Positions 1-11,587 of a stretch of 64,000 nucleotides of DNA are shown here, one piece after another. Position numbers and translations under genes: made by a program. Origin of the DNA: Cornus controversa (lineage: Eukaryota > Streptophyta > Magnoliopsida > Cornales > Cornaceae). The stretch lies in assembly GCA_026545225.1 (NCBI GenBank), contig CM048845.1:50630033-50694032 (forward strand), in the 5' to 3' direction. The notes under the pieces are model-generated. The model ran no database searches, was not told the DNA's origin, and saw only the letters and a program-made list of their open reading frames with translations. Within the stretch, counting starts at the first letter, position 1. The number at the start of each line of letters is the position of its first letter.

Positions 1-454
1 TTAAAGGAAAAGAAAGTTACAAATCTACCCTCCGGTGAGCCTATAAATAAAGGTCCAGAGGTGGGAGAAGGAGGACCAGAAGATTCTCAGAAAAAGTTGA
101 AGCTCTGCAGAACTCTTCACTCAAAATCCAAAAACTCCAAATCATCTAAACCCTGAAGGAGAACAACAACAAGCACATCATCCACGTGCCGTTCTTCACC
201 AAAGTTTCAATCCAATTCAAGATCAAGCTCTAGCAGCCCTTGAAGCCGGATCACCAAGGAGATCGAATCAGAGGACCTTATCTTCGTATTTCTTTTGTAA
301 AGATTTACAGAGGATTGTATCCTTTTTCTTGAATCAATAAAAATTATTTATTTGTCACTAATTTTCGTTCCTAGATTTTCGGACACGAAATTTGTGTGTA
401 CAATGCTGATTGATCTGGAATCTTTCTCTCCATTATTTCACTAAGTTCCATTCA
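1..454 (+). mobile_element. 3' part of a Ty3/gypsy-type LTR, cut by the window edge
   Basis: A TATA-like CTATAAATAA at 41-50 is followed by a CT/AC-rich leader and an AATCAATAAAAAT polyadenylation-like signal near 332-345. The stretch ends in a CA dinucleotide at 454. Directly after it lies TTTGGCGTCCCACC, which resembles the primer-binding site of Tat/Athila-type gypsy elements. The order promoter, leader, polyadenylation signal, CA, primer site is that of U3-R-U5. No second LTR or coding region of this element is visible, so it may be truncated. A host 5' UTR is the alternative. Confidence 0.5.
41..50 (+). promoter_or_regulatory. TATA box of the LTR at the left edge
   Basis: CTATAAATAA lies upstream of an A/C-rich leader, as expected for an LTR promoter. 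The call rests on sequence and position only. Confidence 0.45.
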
Positions 455-456
455 AT

Positions 457-474
457 TTGGCGTCCCACCCTTGG
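457..474 (+). other. Candidate primer-binding site
   Basis: TTGGCGTCCCACC follows the LTR end by two bases and resembles the TTGGCGCC-type primer sites of Tat/Athila elements. It carries mismatches, so the priming tRNA is uncertain. Confidence 0.35.
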
Positions 475-840
475 CCACCCTATCAAAAGTGTCTCCACTT
501 CCAATCAGTATGCTTTATCTAAGCCTTATATTTTCAGCTTTAATCTCAACGTCTAGACTTCATTATTCACTCCAAATTCACTTTAAACTTTCCTCTTGTT
601 CGGTCAATAGAACTAACTAGGCAAAATTCGTAAATCAAAATAATATACTTTTTTTTTTTAATTTCTAGTTTAGTTAAAAATTGTCAAAAGTGAGTTAAGT
701 GTAGATGCCTTCTAGTTGAAGATGAACTTCATGCTACACCAAAGGGTGAAATAGTAATCTTCATCAACAATGGTGAAAAGGTAATTTTACACTGTGATGA
801 CACATTCACCAAACAAGGTACATGAAATGCATATTCATCC
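475..840. other. Unassigned AT-rich sequence
   Basis: This lies between the candidate primer site and the left target duplication of the MULE-like element. I see no coding potential. It could be decayed internal sequence of the left LTR element or ordinary intergenic DNA. Confidence 0.4.
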
Positions 841-850
841 CATCTTAATT

Positions 851-1911
851 GGGTAAAGTGCATCAAACTCCTCTCTAGTTTCAAAAATGTGCAAATAACC
901 CCCTTCATGTACACTTTACACCCTTGTAGTTTTAAAAATATGCAAATCAACCCTTTTGGGCTAAAAACACATTTTAAGTTTCAATTTTACTCTTCTACAT
1001 AATTTCTTAATATTTTCAATAATAACAATTTTATTCTTTTATATACTTTTTAAAAAATATTAATTTAATTATAAATAAAATATTCTTGTTTTATTATCAT
1101 TTCGTGGCCGAGCAAAAAAAAAATCTTCATTGTTTTTTTTTTTGGCGAAATAAAAAAAGTCTTCATTGTTAAAAAAAATATTTGACATTACTTAATTTCT
1201 TAATATTTTCAACAATAGAAATTTTATTCTTTTTATATATATTTTTAAAATTATTAATTTAATTATATATAAAATATTATTGTTTTATTATCATTTCGTG
1301 GCCAAGCAAAAAACAATTTAAACAATTTAAAAAAAACTTCATTGTTTTTAAATTATTTTTTTAGGCATTGTTTAAAATAAATTTTTTTTTAAACAATACT
1401 AGAAAAAAAATAATTTAAAAACAATGAAGTCTTTTTTCTAAATTTTTTTGATTGGTCACGAAATGATAATAAAACAATAATATTTTATATATAATTAAAT
1501 TAATATTTGTAAAAAAATATATAAAAAGAATAAAATTTCTATTGTTGAAAATATTAAGAAATTAAGTAATGTCAAATGTTTTTTTTTTTTAACAATGAAG
1601 AGTTTTTTTTATTTCACCAAAAAATAAACAATGAAGATTTTTCCTTTGCTTGGCCACGAAATAATAATAAAACAAGAATATTTTACTTATAATTAAATTA
1701 ATATTTTAAAAAATATATATAAAAAGAATAAAATTTCTATTGTTGAAAATATTAAGAAATTATATAGAAGGGTAAAATTAGAACTTAAAATGTGTTTTTA
1801 GTCCAAAAGAGTTGATTTGCACATTTTTGAAACTATAAGGGTGCAAAGCGAACATGAAGGAAATTTTTAACACGTTTTTGAAACTTGAGGGGGGTTTTAT
1901 GCACTTTACCC
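851..1911. mobile_element. MULE-like fold-back element, non-autonomous
   Basis: The element starts GGGTAAAGTGCA and ends TGCACTTTACCC. It is flanked by the perfect 10-bp duplication CATCTTAATT (841-850 and 1912-1921). The two halves are inverted copies of each other almost to the centre near 1375-1385, giving arms of about 500 bp with practically no loop. The TGCAAAT, AAAACACATTTTAAG and AATTTCTTAATATTTTCAA blocks recur inverted on the other arm. Long terminal inverted repeats with 9-10-bp duplications are typical of Mutator-like elements. No transposase ORF is present, so any movement needed help in trans. A transcript would fold into a long hairpin. Confidence 0.85.
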
Positions 1912-1921
1912 CATCTTAATT

Positions 1922-3539
1922 TCAAAGTTCTAAACTTATTTTGATTCCAAATATGCTTCTATATGAATGACTTTTTAAGGTTCCTTTGTTTTGACGTAAA
2001 ATATTTTTGACGTAAATTTTATTTCACGTAAAATTTTTTATAACTAAAATGTTTTTATTTTTTTTAATTTTTGATGTTTGGTTGAGATCCTGAAAAAAAA
2101 AGTTCAATTTTTTTTTATTTTTTTGTGGTTGAATTCTAAAAATGATTTTTTTATTTTATTTTTACCAGAGGTCTTAATTTGTCTGAGTCACTGATTATCC
2201 AATATCTCTCTATCCTAATTAGTTTTAGAGTCCATTGAAGATGGAATGATTTCCTTATATTTGAAATGCTTACTTTAACATAATACATAGAATTATCACG
2301 AAGGTGAAGAAATAATAACATTTGAGCAACTGTAGTTTAGAATTTATGTGTATAAATGTTTAAAAAGAATGCTATTCGTGTATAAGTTTATAAATCTCAT
2401 TTCAGAAGGGTTCATTCATTCATGAGTCAAATAATGAATTCCACTTATCATCATTTTGGGGTCCATTAATTAATCTCATATTATCTCCAAATAAAAACAT
2501 TTCATATCATGATGAGAATTTGGAGTAGACTGATCATTATATGTTAGAGTGCATTGTGGGTCCCAATTTAAAGTCCATTGAAGATGGAACTCATTCATGG
2601 AGACAATCCACCTACCAGAAATGCTTTGACTGAGCCATTACAAAACTTTCATGTCTTTTAGGAAGAGGGTTGGTATAAACAATCATAATAATAGCAATCA
2701 TGCATCTAATGTTCAAATGATTGAGTTGGGACAAGCAACACTGAAAAAAAAAAAAAAAATTCAAAATTTTCCAATTACAAAAAAGCTAAAGTTTCTGTCT
2801 CCCACCAACTATGAGCTTGCTTTTTGAAAATTTTCGACTAAAGCTTTCAAAACCTGTCATTCTTGGCAAGAAATGATAATTTTTTTTATTTATTTTCAAT
2901 TTTAAAGGATAGTTATGTAATTTATCACTTTATTAATAGTTGAATGATGGAGGAAGGTAATTTGTAAATCTTTTGTAGTTTAGCAGAATTATTTAAAGTT
3001 TAGGGGTTATTATTAGTAAATGCAGAATAACTTAAAGAACTTTTTTTTTTTTTTCGCATTTTGTCCTTGCTATTATTAGTATTAAATATTAACTATCCGA
3101 ATCTTACCCTTGCCAATCACTCATGTTGGAGGATTATAAATCTCCATTCTCAGTGAAAATATTTTGGATATTCGATTTTTTAGAGAAATTAATAGAATAA
3201 CATTTTACATTTTTAACCCATGAGGGTATTTTAGTAATTTTACTATGTATGTGAAAGACATATTGGCCTTTATTGCTGATTTGTAATAGATAAAGGGTTT
3301 TCGGAGGTAATCTCCACCGACATTTCTGAGATTTAATTTTATTTCATCTAAATACAAATTTGTCAAATTCTTTTTCAAACACTTCAGTCAACTTTTTCAT
3401 TTAATAAATATATGAAATGTCCTGTTCGTGATTATTTAAATAATTTTTTATATTAAAATATCTGACTGGTGAATTGATCAAAATATCCTTTCTGTCATTG
3501 CATATATTTGAGGTTTAACCAGGCTTCACCATGCAATAT
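1922..3539. other. AT-rich intergenic sequence
   Basis: No ORF of interest, recognizable LTR or paired termini were found. It has long T and A runs and a short stretch around 1990-2035 that repeats GACGTAAA/CACGTAAA. I can assign nothing else. Confidence 0.5.
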
Positions 3540-3547
3540 AATAGCAC

Positions 3548-4281
3548 CTAGAAAGCACGGACACTTCGTATAGGGGTGCCGTGTCCGTGTCGGACACTCG
3601 GACACTTCTCGGACACTCGGACACTCCTTGGACACGTGTCGGACACTCCGTAGAAGTGTCCTGGAATTTTTTTTTTTAGGACACGGCTGGGACACGGCAA
3701 GGACACGCGGGGGACACGGCAAGGACACGCGGGGGACACGCCGGGGTACATTTTGTAATTTTTAAAAGTGCAAAAAAACTCCTGAACTTTTGCAAAGTTA
3801 CAAAAAGACCTCTTTGAACTATTTTTTTTAGCATTTCAGCCCCTCATCTTCTAAAAATTGACATCTTGACCCCTTGAAATAACTATAATGACATATATCA
3901 TTTAATATGACTATTATGCCCTTTTCTATATAAATATAGTATTTTCTAAAATAAAAAATTTTAAAAATAAAAAATAGTTGGATAAAATTCCTAAACAATA
4001 AATTTAGAAACAAAAAAAATAAAAAAGCCAATATAATGAACATCCTTTTTGAAAATACATTAATTACTTGATAATAAATTAAAGTATTTGTGTGATTTAT
4101 TATTTTTTTATTGTTAAATTTATGGTATTGTGGATATTGGTTAACTTGTTGAATATATATTAATATATTATTTCATAGCCGTATCCCCGCCGTGTCGGGT
4201 CCTGTTTTTTTGAAATTTGCCGTGTCGCCGTGTCCGTGTCGTGTCGTACCCGTGTCCCGTGTCCGTGTCCATGCTTCTTAG
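3548..4281. mobile_element. hAT-like non-autonomous element 1
   Basis: It is bounded by the 8-bp duplication AATAGCAC (3540-3547 and 4282-4289). The termini are imperfect inverted repeats, CTAGAAAGCACGGACAC on the left and CTAAGAAGCATGGACAC on the right (read inwards). Both ends carry dense subterminal GGACAC/GTGTCC repeats (about 3558-3750 and 4180-4270), as is common for hAT elements. The interior is AT-rich and encodes no transposase. The 8-bp duplication plus short termini support hAT, though the terminal sequence is not the usual CAGGG type. Confidence 0.75.
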
Positions 4282-4289
4282 AATAGCAC

Positions 4290-4712
4290 AAAAGCAGTAG
4301 CAGGAAGCATATATGTGTGTATATACGTGTAGTCGTATGTGTGTGTGTATATATATATATATACACGTGATTTTTTATTCATTCCTTTAGTCTAGTGATT
4401 TCTCGTCTTCTTAAGCTTATTTCTCTAGTGAGGCTTGTTCTCCTTCGTTTATAAGCGAACTTCGCAGTGCACACCGCATTATTTCGTACTTTCTGGTTTC
4501 CAATATCATTTACTCCTCTTTATGTTCCTTATTTCTAAAATCATATCCATTAGTGTCTTTAATTTTGATACTTATAAACCAAGAAGCCTAAGTCAGTAGG
4601 TTTGAACTAGGTGATGATGCATGAGAAATTCTAGGATCAAGCCCGAAGATAAAGCTCTTAAAAAGAAAATTTCTTACTTATTGTAGTTTTCGTTATAAGA
4701 ATTGAGTAGTTA
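4290..4712. other. Unassigned spacer between two hAT-like elements
   Basis: It contains a TG/TA microsatellite near 4311-4365 and otherwise ordinary AT-rich sequence. No gene is visible. Confidence 0.4.
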
Positions 4713-4720
4713 GCAGATAG

Positions 4721-5275
4721 CTATGAAACACAAATACCTCCCCCAAAGGTCCCATGGTCGTATCAGACAAGTGTTTGCTATCGATACACTTAAGATACGC
4801 TCGGATACGTGTTCAATACTTTTGAAAAGTATTCATTTTTCTAAAATATATATTTTTTTAATTTCAAATACGGCTGAAATACGCCGAGGATACTTCTGGG
4901 ATACGCCGATGATACTTCTAGGATGAGTGAGGCAAATTTATAATTTTTCTTTTAAAAAATGGGGTCATATTATAATATTAAAAAATTTATAGGTTAAAAA
5001 GTGAGGCTCCAAATTGTAATGGTGGAAAGAAAAGTCTTTAAGAACTTAAGGTGTGAAATTAAATCATGTGTTTTATTAATTTTTTGTATATATATATATA
5101 TATAAAATAGGATACCGGTATGGCGTGATATATATATATATATCACGCCATACCCGTATCCTATTTTTTTTGGGATTTGTCGTATCACAATATCCTATTT
5201 TTTTTGAAATTTGTGGTATCACCATATCATGTCGTATTCGTATTCGTATTCGTATTCTGTATCTGTGCTTCACAG
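4721..5275. mobile_element. hAT-like non-autonomous element 2
   Basis: The flanks are GCAGATAG (4713-4720) and GTAGATAG (5276-5283), an 8-bp duplication with one mismatch. The termini are CTATGAAACACAAATAC and CTGTGAAGCACAGATAC (read inwards), related to those of the element at 3548-4281. Subterminal GGATAC/GTATTC repeats replace the GGACAC repeats of its neighbour. An inner palindrome near 5107-5163 pairs ATAGGATAC...GGCGTGAT with ATCACGCC...GTATCCTAT around an AT run. No transposase is present. Confidence 0.7.
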
Positions 5276-5888
5276 GTAGATAGCATAAACCTTGGAAACT
5301 ATTTTCTTGTGTGTCTAAGGAGGGTGTATTCAATTAGGATTTTAAAGGATTTTAAAAACTGGGTGTATTCAATCTAGACTTTTATAAACTTTTAAAGAGT
5401 CCATACAAATCTGGCTATATTCCATTAGAATTTTAAAAATGTCTACAAAAGTTTAGGTGTATTAAAAAAGTTATAGTTTTGAAGGATTTCATGTCACGCC
5501 CCAAAATCTAGACCACCGGGACTCCCCCGGTCCAAGCCCGAATTCCGAGTGTGAATTTGTTCACTCAACCACATGAACTATCCTAACATCAATCTCACCT
5601 TGATATCATGATTTGATACCAAGCTGTCAAGCCCCAATTGTTGGGTCATGACATGTCGCAGAAGCCTTTATATTACCATCTTATTAGTTCCTCACCGAAA
5701 TGTCACGTGGATCAATCAATCTAGGTTATGATCTCAAAGTCCGCAAAAACATTCTTTACACCATTAATGTATACATATATACGTAAGCAATTCAAGTCCA
5801 CTATGTACACCCTTTATTGAAAAATATGCATACATAAGTCCCTTTGAAACACACAGTGGATGCACATTTTGATTGATCGAAGTGCATC

Positions 5889-6065
5889 TTTCGATTGTGC
5901 GAAATACATTTTGATTGAGCAAAATAAGAGTTTCAATTGATCGAAGTTTATGTTTGATTGAGCTTCTATCGAATTAGTATTGAAATCCCACTAGAATGGG
6001 TCCACTTCCATCAAAATTATTTCGATACATGGTCGATTAATCGAAGCCTTTCGATTAATCGAAAC
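5889..6065. repeat. Dyad-repeat cluster of LTR D (TTTCG...CGAAA)
   Basis: Copies of a 16-18-bp dyad are spaced irregularly: 5889-5905, 5910-5925, 5931-5946, 6031-6046 and 6049-6064. The last, TTTCGATTAATCGAAA, is a perfect palindrome. The cluster lies about 400-575 bp inside the LTR 3' end. Confidence 0.8.
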
Positions 6066-6680
6066 AGGGGTTTCGATTGTTTAAAAGCCCTCGAGCACTG
6101 TTTCTCTGCAAAATTTTCTAAGTGTTCATTCTCATACTTTGATCCTCATTCTTATATATATACATATCATTTTACCAATTCATCAACACAATCATTCTCA
6201 CAAGTTTATATATGTAAAATGAACATAAATGAAGAATCATCATTTAAATTGTCTAGCATCTACCATGCTCAAAACCATGCTCATAATATATGAAATCATA
6301 AGGCATAAATAATATATGTTCTCGAAATATAAAAGTTTTATACATGTTCACTACATGCATATGGTCCACAATTCGGACATGCAATCAAATAAAGCAATGA
6401 GAGTCTTTAAACAAAATTAACTCCGCTTCACGTCAATTCTCTATTGGGGAGACTCCATCACCTCCTTTTTATTTCTTGAAAAGAGTTAATACTCATGGGA
6501 TGAGCTACAACACGCTCAGTAGGAATATCCAAAATATAATTTCGCAAGTTTTGTGAATACCACATAAACATACATTTGCATTTAATCATGTTACATAAAT
6601 GTCCGTATATCACAACAATATCATAAACAATATATAATGTAACATGATATGCATAACTCCCTCATACTCTCCACACATCC

Positions 6681-6930
6681 TGTAATACCCCGCTCCAACA
6701 CATGGAATGATATTGTCCACTTTGGGACTAAGCCCGCATGGGTTTACTCTTAGGTTTTATTCCAAAAGGCCTCGTACCATTTGGAGAGAACACACTACAT
6801 ATAAGCACATCTCCTTCTCCACACTCAGGCAATGTGGGATTGAGCACCCTATACCCTATCAGTGTGGTAGCTCACCCAGTGTCTCTTCTTGCACCCGCCC
6901 ACATCACACCCACCCACAAGGGTTACTACA
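6681..6930 (-). repeat. TRIM LTR, left copy
   Basis: Plus-strand TGTAATACCCCGCTCC to GGTTACTACA, 250 bp, closely matching the copy at 9629-9879. It is followed by 31 bp of TRIM interior (CCCGACGTCCTCAT) before the pol fragment begins. Confidence 0.75.
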
Positions 6931-6961
6931 ATCCACCCCCTACGAGGCCCGACGTCCTCAT

Positions 6962-9411
6962 CTAACTCCAAGTTCGACCAATCTAACACATGTGATGGAT
7001 CTGGCTCATAACGTCTCAACATTTAGACGTGGAAGACATCATGCACCTTATCCAACTGTGGTGGTAGTGCAAGCCGGTAAGCAACCTCTCCAATCTTTTG
7101 AAAGATCTCAAATGGTCCCACAAACCATGGGGACAACTAGCCACTTCACCCAAATCGTAACAATCACTTACGTGGACTAATCTTGAGAAACACGCGGTCT
7201 CCCACTTCAAACTCTAAAGGTCTCCTCCTTTTGTCGGCATAGCTCTTTTGCCGACTTTGGGCCGTAATTAACCGTTGCTTAATTATCTATTGTTGTAGGC
7301 AAACTCTACCAATGCCAGATGATCTTTCCAATTACTTTTAAAGTCAAGAACACATGCCTGAAGCATATCCTCCAAAATCTGAATCGTCCTCTCCGATTGA
7401 CCATCTGTTTGAGGATGGAATACGGTGCTAAACCACAACTCTATATCAAGGGCCTCCTGGAAACTCCTCTAAAAATGTGAAGTAAATCGAGGATCCCTAT
7501 CCGAAATAATGGAGATTGGTGCCCCATGTAACCGGACAATCTCCTCAAGATAAAGTTTTGTGAGCTTCTCCATTTTCTCTGTCATCCGAATAGGAAAAAA
7601 ATAGGCTGATTTAGTTAACCAGTCAACAATGACCCAAATCGTGTCATGTCCCTCCTTAGACTTTGGCAATCCCGTCACGAAGTCTATAGCAATATGATCC
7701 TATTTCCACTCTCCAACTGGAATTGGTTGCAACAACCTCGCTGGTCTTTGGTGTTCAGCCTTTACTTGTTGGCAAGTAAGGCATCTAGCCACAAAATGTG
7801 CCACATCACCCTTCATGCCCTTCCACCAATATTGCCCTCTCAAATTGTGATACATTTTGGTACCACCAGGATGTACCGCTAAACGTAAACTATGAAACTC
7901 CAGAAGAACATCCTCCCTACAAGATTTTGGTACAAACATCCGTCCCTTGAATCTCAAACCACCATCTGTGTGAAGAGTCCAACTGTCCACTGTCTCATCA
8001 TCTGAAATCTATGTGTGAATGGCATCCACCTCTTCATCCTCCCTTTGTGACTAAATGACCCTATCTACTAGAGTTGGTTGTGCCATAAGTGTAAACAACA
8101 TGGCTAGTTCTCCATCATCATCACTGAAATACAACTCGAACTCAGCAAAGTCCTCCATCATTTTCCATTCCCGAATGGCAATGCTACCCATCGTTCCCCG
8201 TGTTTTCCTACTCAAGGCATCAGCCACAACATTAGCCTTCCCCGTATGGTACTGCAAATCAAAGTCATAATCTTCCATGTATTCCATCCATCTACGTTGC
8301 CTGAGATTCAAATCCTTTTGTGAAAAGAGGTACTTGAGACTCTTGTGATCGGAGTATACCTAAAACTTTTTCCCATACAAGTAATGCCTCCAACCCCTCA
8401 AAGCAAAGATCACTACTGCTAACTCTAGATCATGTGTGTGATAGTTTTGCACATGAGTCTTCAACTGCCTAGACCCGTAAGCAATTACCCTACCCTCTTG
8501 CATTAAAACACAACCTAAGCCGTCCCGTGAAGCATCGCAATAAATGACATACCCCAAACCACGCTCGAGAATCACTAACATTGGAGATGTAGTCAATCTT
8601 TCCTTTAACTTCATAAAGGCAAGCTCATAAGCATCATTCCAAACAAACTTAATCCCCTTACGAGTAAGTCGGGTCATAGGAGTAGTGAACCATGAGAAAT
8701 CCTTTACGAATCGTCGGTAATAACCCGCTAACCCCAAGAAACTCTGAATCTCAAACACATTCTTTGGCCTCTCCCAACTCATAACAGTCTCAACCTTCGA
8801 ATGATCAACCGACACGCCTCCACCAGAAACTATGTACCCTAGAAACTTTACTTCCGGTAGCCAAAACTCACATTTTTTGTATTTGGCATACAACTTGTGT
8901 TCTCTTAAAGTCTGTAATGCAATTCGTAGGTTCCTTTTATGCTCCTCTTCCTACTGAGAGTACACAAAGATGTCATCCACAAATATCACTACAAAAGTGT
9001 CCAAATGGGTGCTAAACACTCTATTTATTATGTCCATGAATGTCGCTGGTGCATTCCTCAACCCAAATGGCATTACTAGGAACTCATAATGGCCATATAG
9101 GGTATAAAAAATTGTCTTAGGAATGTCTTCTTCTTTAACCCTCAACTGATGATATCCCAATCTCAAATCAATCTTGGAAAAACACCATGCTCCATTCAAC
9201 TGATCAAATAAATCATCAATCCTTGGCAATGGGTACTTGTTTTTGATAGTCACTCTATTCAACTTTCGGTAGTCGATACACAACCTTAGTGAACCATCCT
9301 TCTTTTTTGCAAAAAAGAATTGGTGCACCCCAAGGTGAAACACTAGGTCTAATAAAGCCACTCGTGAGTAAATCCTCCAATTGCTCCTTCAACTCTTTTA
9401 ACTCCGCCGGT
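6962..9411 (-). pseudogene. Chromovirus pol fragment (RT, RNase H, integrase) inside the TRIM
   Basis: On the minus strand it starts at the RT amino-terminal region ([10 protein letters not shown], then GFIRPS and WGAPILF). It continues through [20 protein letters not shown] and the active-site FVDD (about 8966), RNase H (YCDAS near 8550, ADALSRK near 8210), the H2C2 zinc-binding region (about 7770-7890) and the integrase core, where SDRDPRF is visible near 7490. It ends in the integrase carboxyl region at a LELDED-like stretch. Stops and frameshifts break it at several places, for example in FVYS near 8955 and before the integrase core near 7700. Gag and protease are absent. Similarity to element T (29568-32784) places it with Tekay-like chromoviruses. 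The integrase keeps the second catalytic Asp that T has lost. Confidence 0.85.
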
Positions 9412-9559
9412 GGCCTCATACCATTTGGAGAGAACACACTACATATAAGTACATCCCCTTCTCCACACCCAGGCAATGTGGGATTGAGCACCCTGTACCC
9501 TATCAGTATGGTAGCTCGCCCAGTGTCTCTTCTTGCACTCGCCCACAAGGGTCACTACA
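9412..9559 (-). repeat. TRIM LTR, truncated middle copy
   Basis: It matches about 6768-6930 of the left copy but lacks the first ~87 bp on its left side, where pol begins. The joint reads GCCGGTGGCCTCATACC: pol codons on the left, LTR on the right. Confidence 0.75.
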
Positions 9560-9613
9560 ATTCATCCCCTATAAGGCCCGACGTCCTCATCGACACACTT
9601 CTGGCTGGGTTCA

Positions 9614-9626
9614 GGCTCTGATACCA
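9614..9626 (-). other. Primer-binding site of the TRIM
   Basis: GGCTCTGATACCA is the complement of TGGTATCAGAGCC, which pairs with the 3' end of initiator-Met tRNA. It lies two bases from the 9629-9879 LTR and so sets the element on the minus strand. Confidence 0.85.
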
Positions 9627-9628
9627 AC

Positions 9629-9879
9629 TATAATAACCCTACTCCAACACATGGTATGATATTGTCTGCTTTGGGCCTATGTTCGCACGATTTTGCTTTT
9701 GGGTTTTACTCCAAAAGGCCTCATACCATTTGGATAGAACACACTACATATAAGCACATCCCCTTTTTCACACCTAGACGATGTGGGATTGAGCACCCTA
9801 TACCCTGTCAGTGTGGTAGCTCGCCCAGTGTCTCTTTTTGCACCCGCCCACATCACACCTGCCCACAAGGGTCGCTACA
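9629..9879 (-). repeat. TRIM 5' LTR, right copy
   Basis: A 251-bp copy, TATAATAACCCTACTCC to GGTCGCTACA. It is bounded on one side by the primer site and on the other by the CATCC duplication. Confidence 0.75.
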
Positions 9880-10236
9880 CATCCATTGGGTTTCGGTTTT
9901 ATGGGCCACCCAATCCCACCTAACCGAGGCTCTTTTACCAGTCCACCTCATCATAGGACTCTATTTTAAGGAGTATCCTCTTTCATTTTACTAGGACTTC
10001 TTCATCGATCCACTCCATAAGGGTTTCCTTTTTTGGATTACCTCGCCACTCGTCAAGAGGACTTTACCGCCCAATTGAGCTCACCACCCTCACCATATGC
10101 TTCCCAATGAATGAAGATTGGTTTCAAATGCTCATGCTAAACGTGCACATACAATTCAAGTTAATGTAACATATAATTGTCATGCTTATATAATTTTTAA
10201 ATGAACATCACATGTATTCACATTGAACATGTTTCA

Positions 10237-11587
10237 TGATAAGTGATGAAGGTTGTGCATTCACGTGCCCTTACTTATGGATTCTAGGCCCTCAATTATA
10301 GTTATTGTACATTTTTTTATGTTATTTTATTATTTTTGATGATTTTTAGGTTTTGTCCCAAAAATGCCATTATGTCCATCAACTATGATCTTTTTGATTG
10401 CAAGTGCAAGTGAAGAGCTCAAATTCACAGTCCAAGCATCAACATACCAAATCAATGAAGTTGAGAAGAACCAAGCTGGGAAGGCATTTCGCTTAATCGA
10501 AATGCAAGCTTCACACAATCGAACTGAGAAAGAATTTTGCACAATCGAAATTGGCAAACAGTGCAACTTGCCCACTTGTTTCTCCACTTGCTCCCAAAAA
10601 GAGACTTTGCATGACACTTTTGGAGATTTTTTGAGTTCTAAATCAGATTTGATGAGATTTTGTACATTTTTAGTAAATTTATGTATATAGATATATGGTG
10701 GGGCCCATAGAAGACTATGATTGACAATATACACATCTTGGAGAAAAAAAAGGGGGAGAGCTGGGCTTTCCTCTGTCCATGGAGAGCTTCTACTCCATCA
10801 TGATCAACTAAACCTCCTCTCTAAGTTGTGGATAAAGCCCTGGCTATGTAACTTGCCTATATTTGTAATATTTTTGGGATTGTGCATATTGTATGTATAG
10901 TACATTACCTAGAGCCTTGTTTAAATACAAGTTTACAAGTTCTTTATATTTATTTGGTTTAAGTTATTCTTCTTGTTTTAGAGTTTAATTTGTTCCAAAT
11001 GAGTCATCAACATTTATATTTTTAAAAGGAATGTAAATGATGGCTTTGTAATCTTTCCTAATTAAATGTGATTATTCTCGTTTTGATAGTCCATGCCTAG
11101 ACAAGATAATTTTGATACACTTAGGTAGTTAGAAAATTAGTGTAATTAGTTAGGTAAAAAAATTATGCTTGTTGAAGATGAATTATGCTTAGTTAGGATT
11201 CACATATTTTCTTGAAGATTTTATTGTAGGCCACAAGCCAAATGAATCATTTTTACACATAATTGCATGACTCCCATTTGTACTACATTTGGACAAGGTT
11301 ATGTGGCTAATGGTGGAAACTAGACCCTAGTCATTTCTCTCAACTCAATCTCCATTTAATTTATCATATTTTCAGTTGTCATTGTAGTTATAAATCAAAA
11401 CCAAAATCTATTTTTGAGTTAAATTAGAAGTACTCTCTCATTTTAGCAATTCACCCACGTAGTCTCTGTGGGATCGACACCTTCTATATAGAGCCCTATC
11501 TTCAAAGATTCGATCTCTTGCGAGTGGTTAAATTATATTTTGATTATCAAAAGAACACAAAACAGAACACACATTTGGCCACAATCA
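10237..11587 (+). mobile_element. Athila-type solo LTR nested in LTR D
   Basis: Starts TGATAAGTGATG and ends GGCCACAATCA, with the duplication TTTCA at 10232-10236 and 11588-11592. The ends match the Athila 5' LTR at 60573-61942 (TGATAAGCGTT to GGCCACATCA). Shared inner blocks include TTTTGTCCCAAAAA near 10353 and a GTGGGATCGACACC-like block near 11469. No internal region is present. A promoter-like or coding signal was not recognized. Confidence 0.85.
10486..10551. repeat. Dyad motifs in Athila solo LTR
   Basis: ATTTCGCTTAATCGAAAT (10486-10503) and ATTTTGCACAATCGAAAT (10534-10551), with a weaker copy near 10509. They match the motif found in chromovirus LTRs D, E and F. Confidence 0.75.

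Larger units (their letters stand above)
6681..9879 (-). mobile_element. TRIM-type retrotransposon carrying a captured gypsy pol fragment
   Basis: The outer ends are 250-bp LTRs flanked by the perfect 5-bp duplication CATCC (6676-6680 and 9880-9884). Read on the minus strand the order is: LTR (9879-9629), primer site complementary to initiator-Met tRNA (9626-9614), a 69-bp interior, a second LTR truncated after 148 bp (9559-9412), 2.45 kb of chromovirus pol (9411-6962), 31 bp of the same interior (6961-6931), and a final LTR (6930-6681). Tiny, gene-less interiors with Met primer sites are the hallmark of TRIMs. The pol segment replaces the end of the middle LTR and the start of the second interior. 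Short similarity at both joints suggests template switching or recombination. Confidence 0.75.

Noticed and set aside
3495-3751. Cys/Pro/Arg-rich minus-strand frames
   Set aside because: They are translations of the GGACACG subterminal repeats of the hAT-like element.
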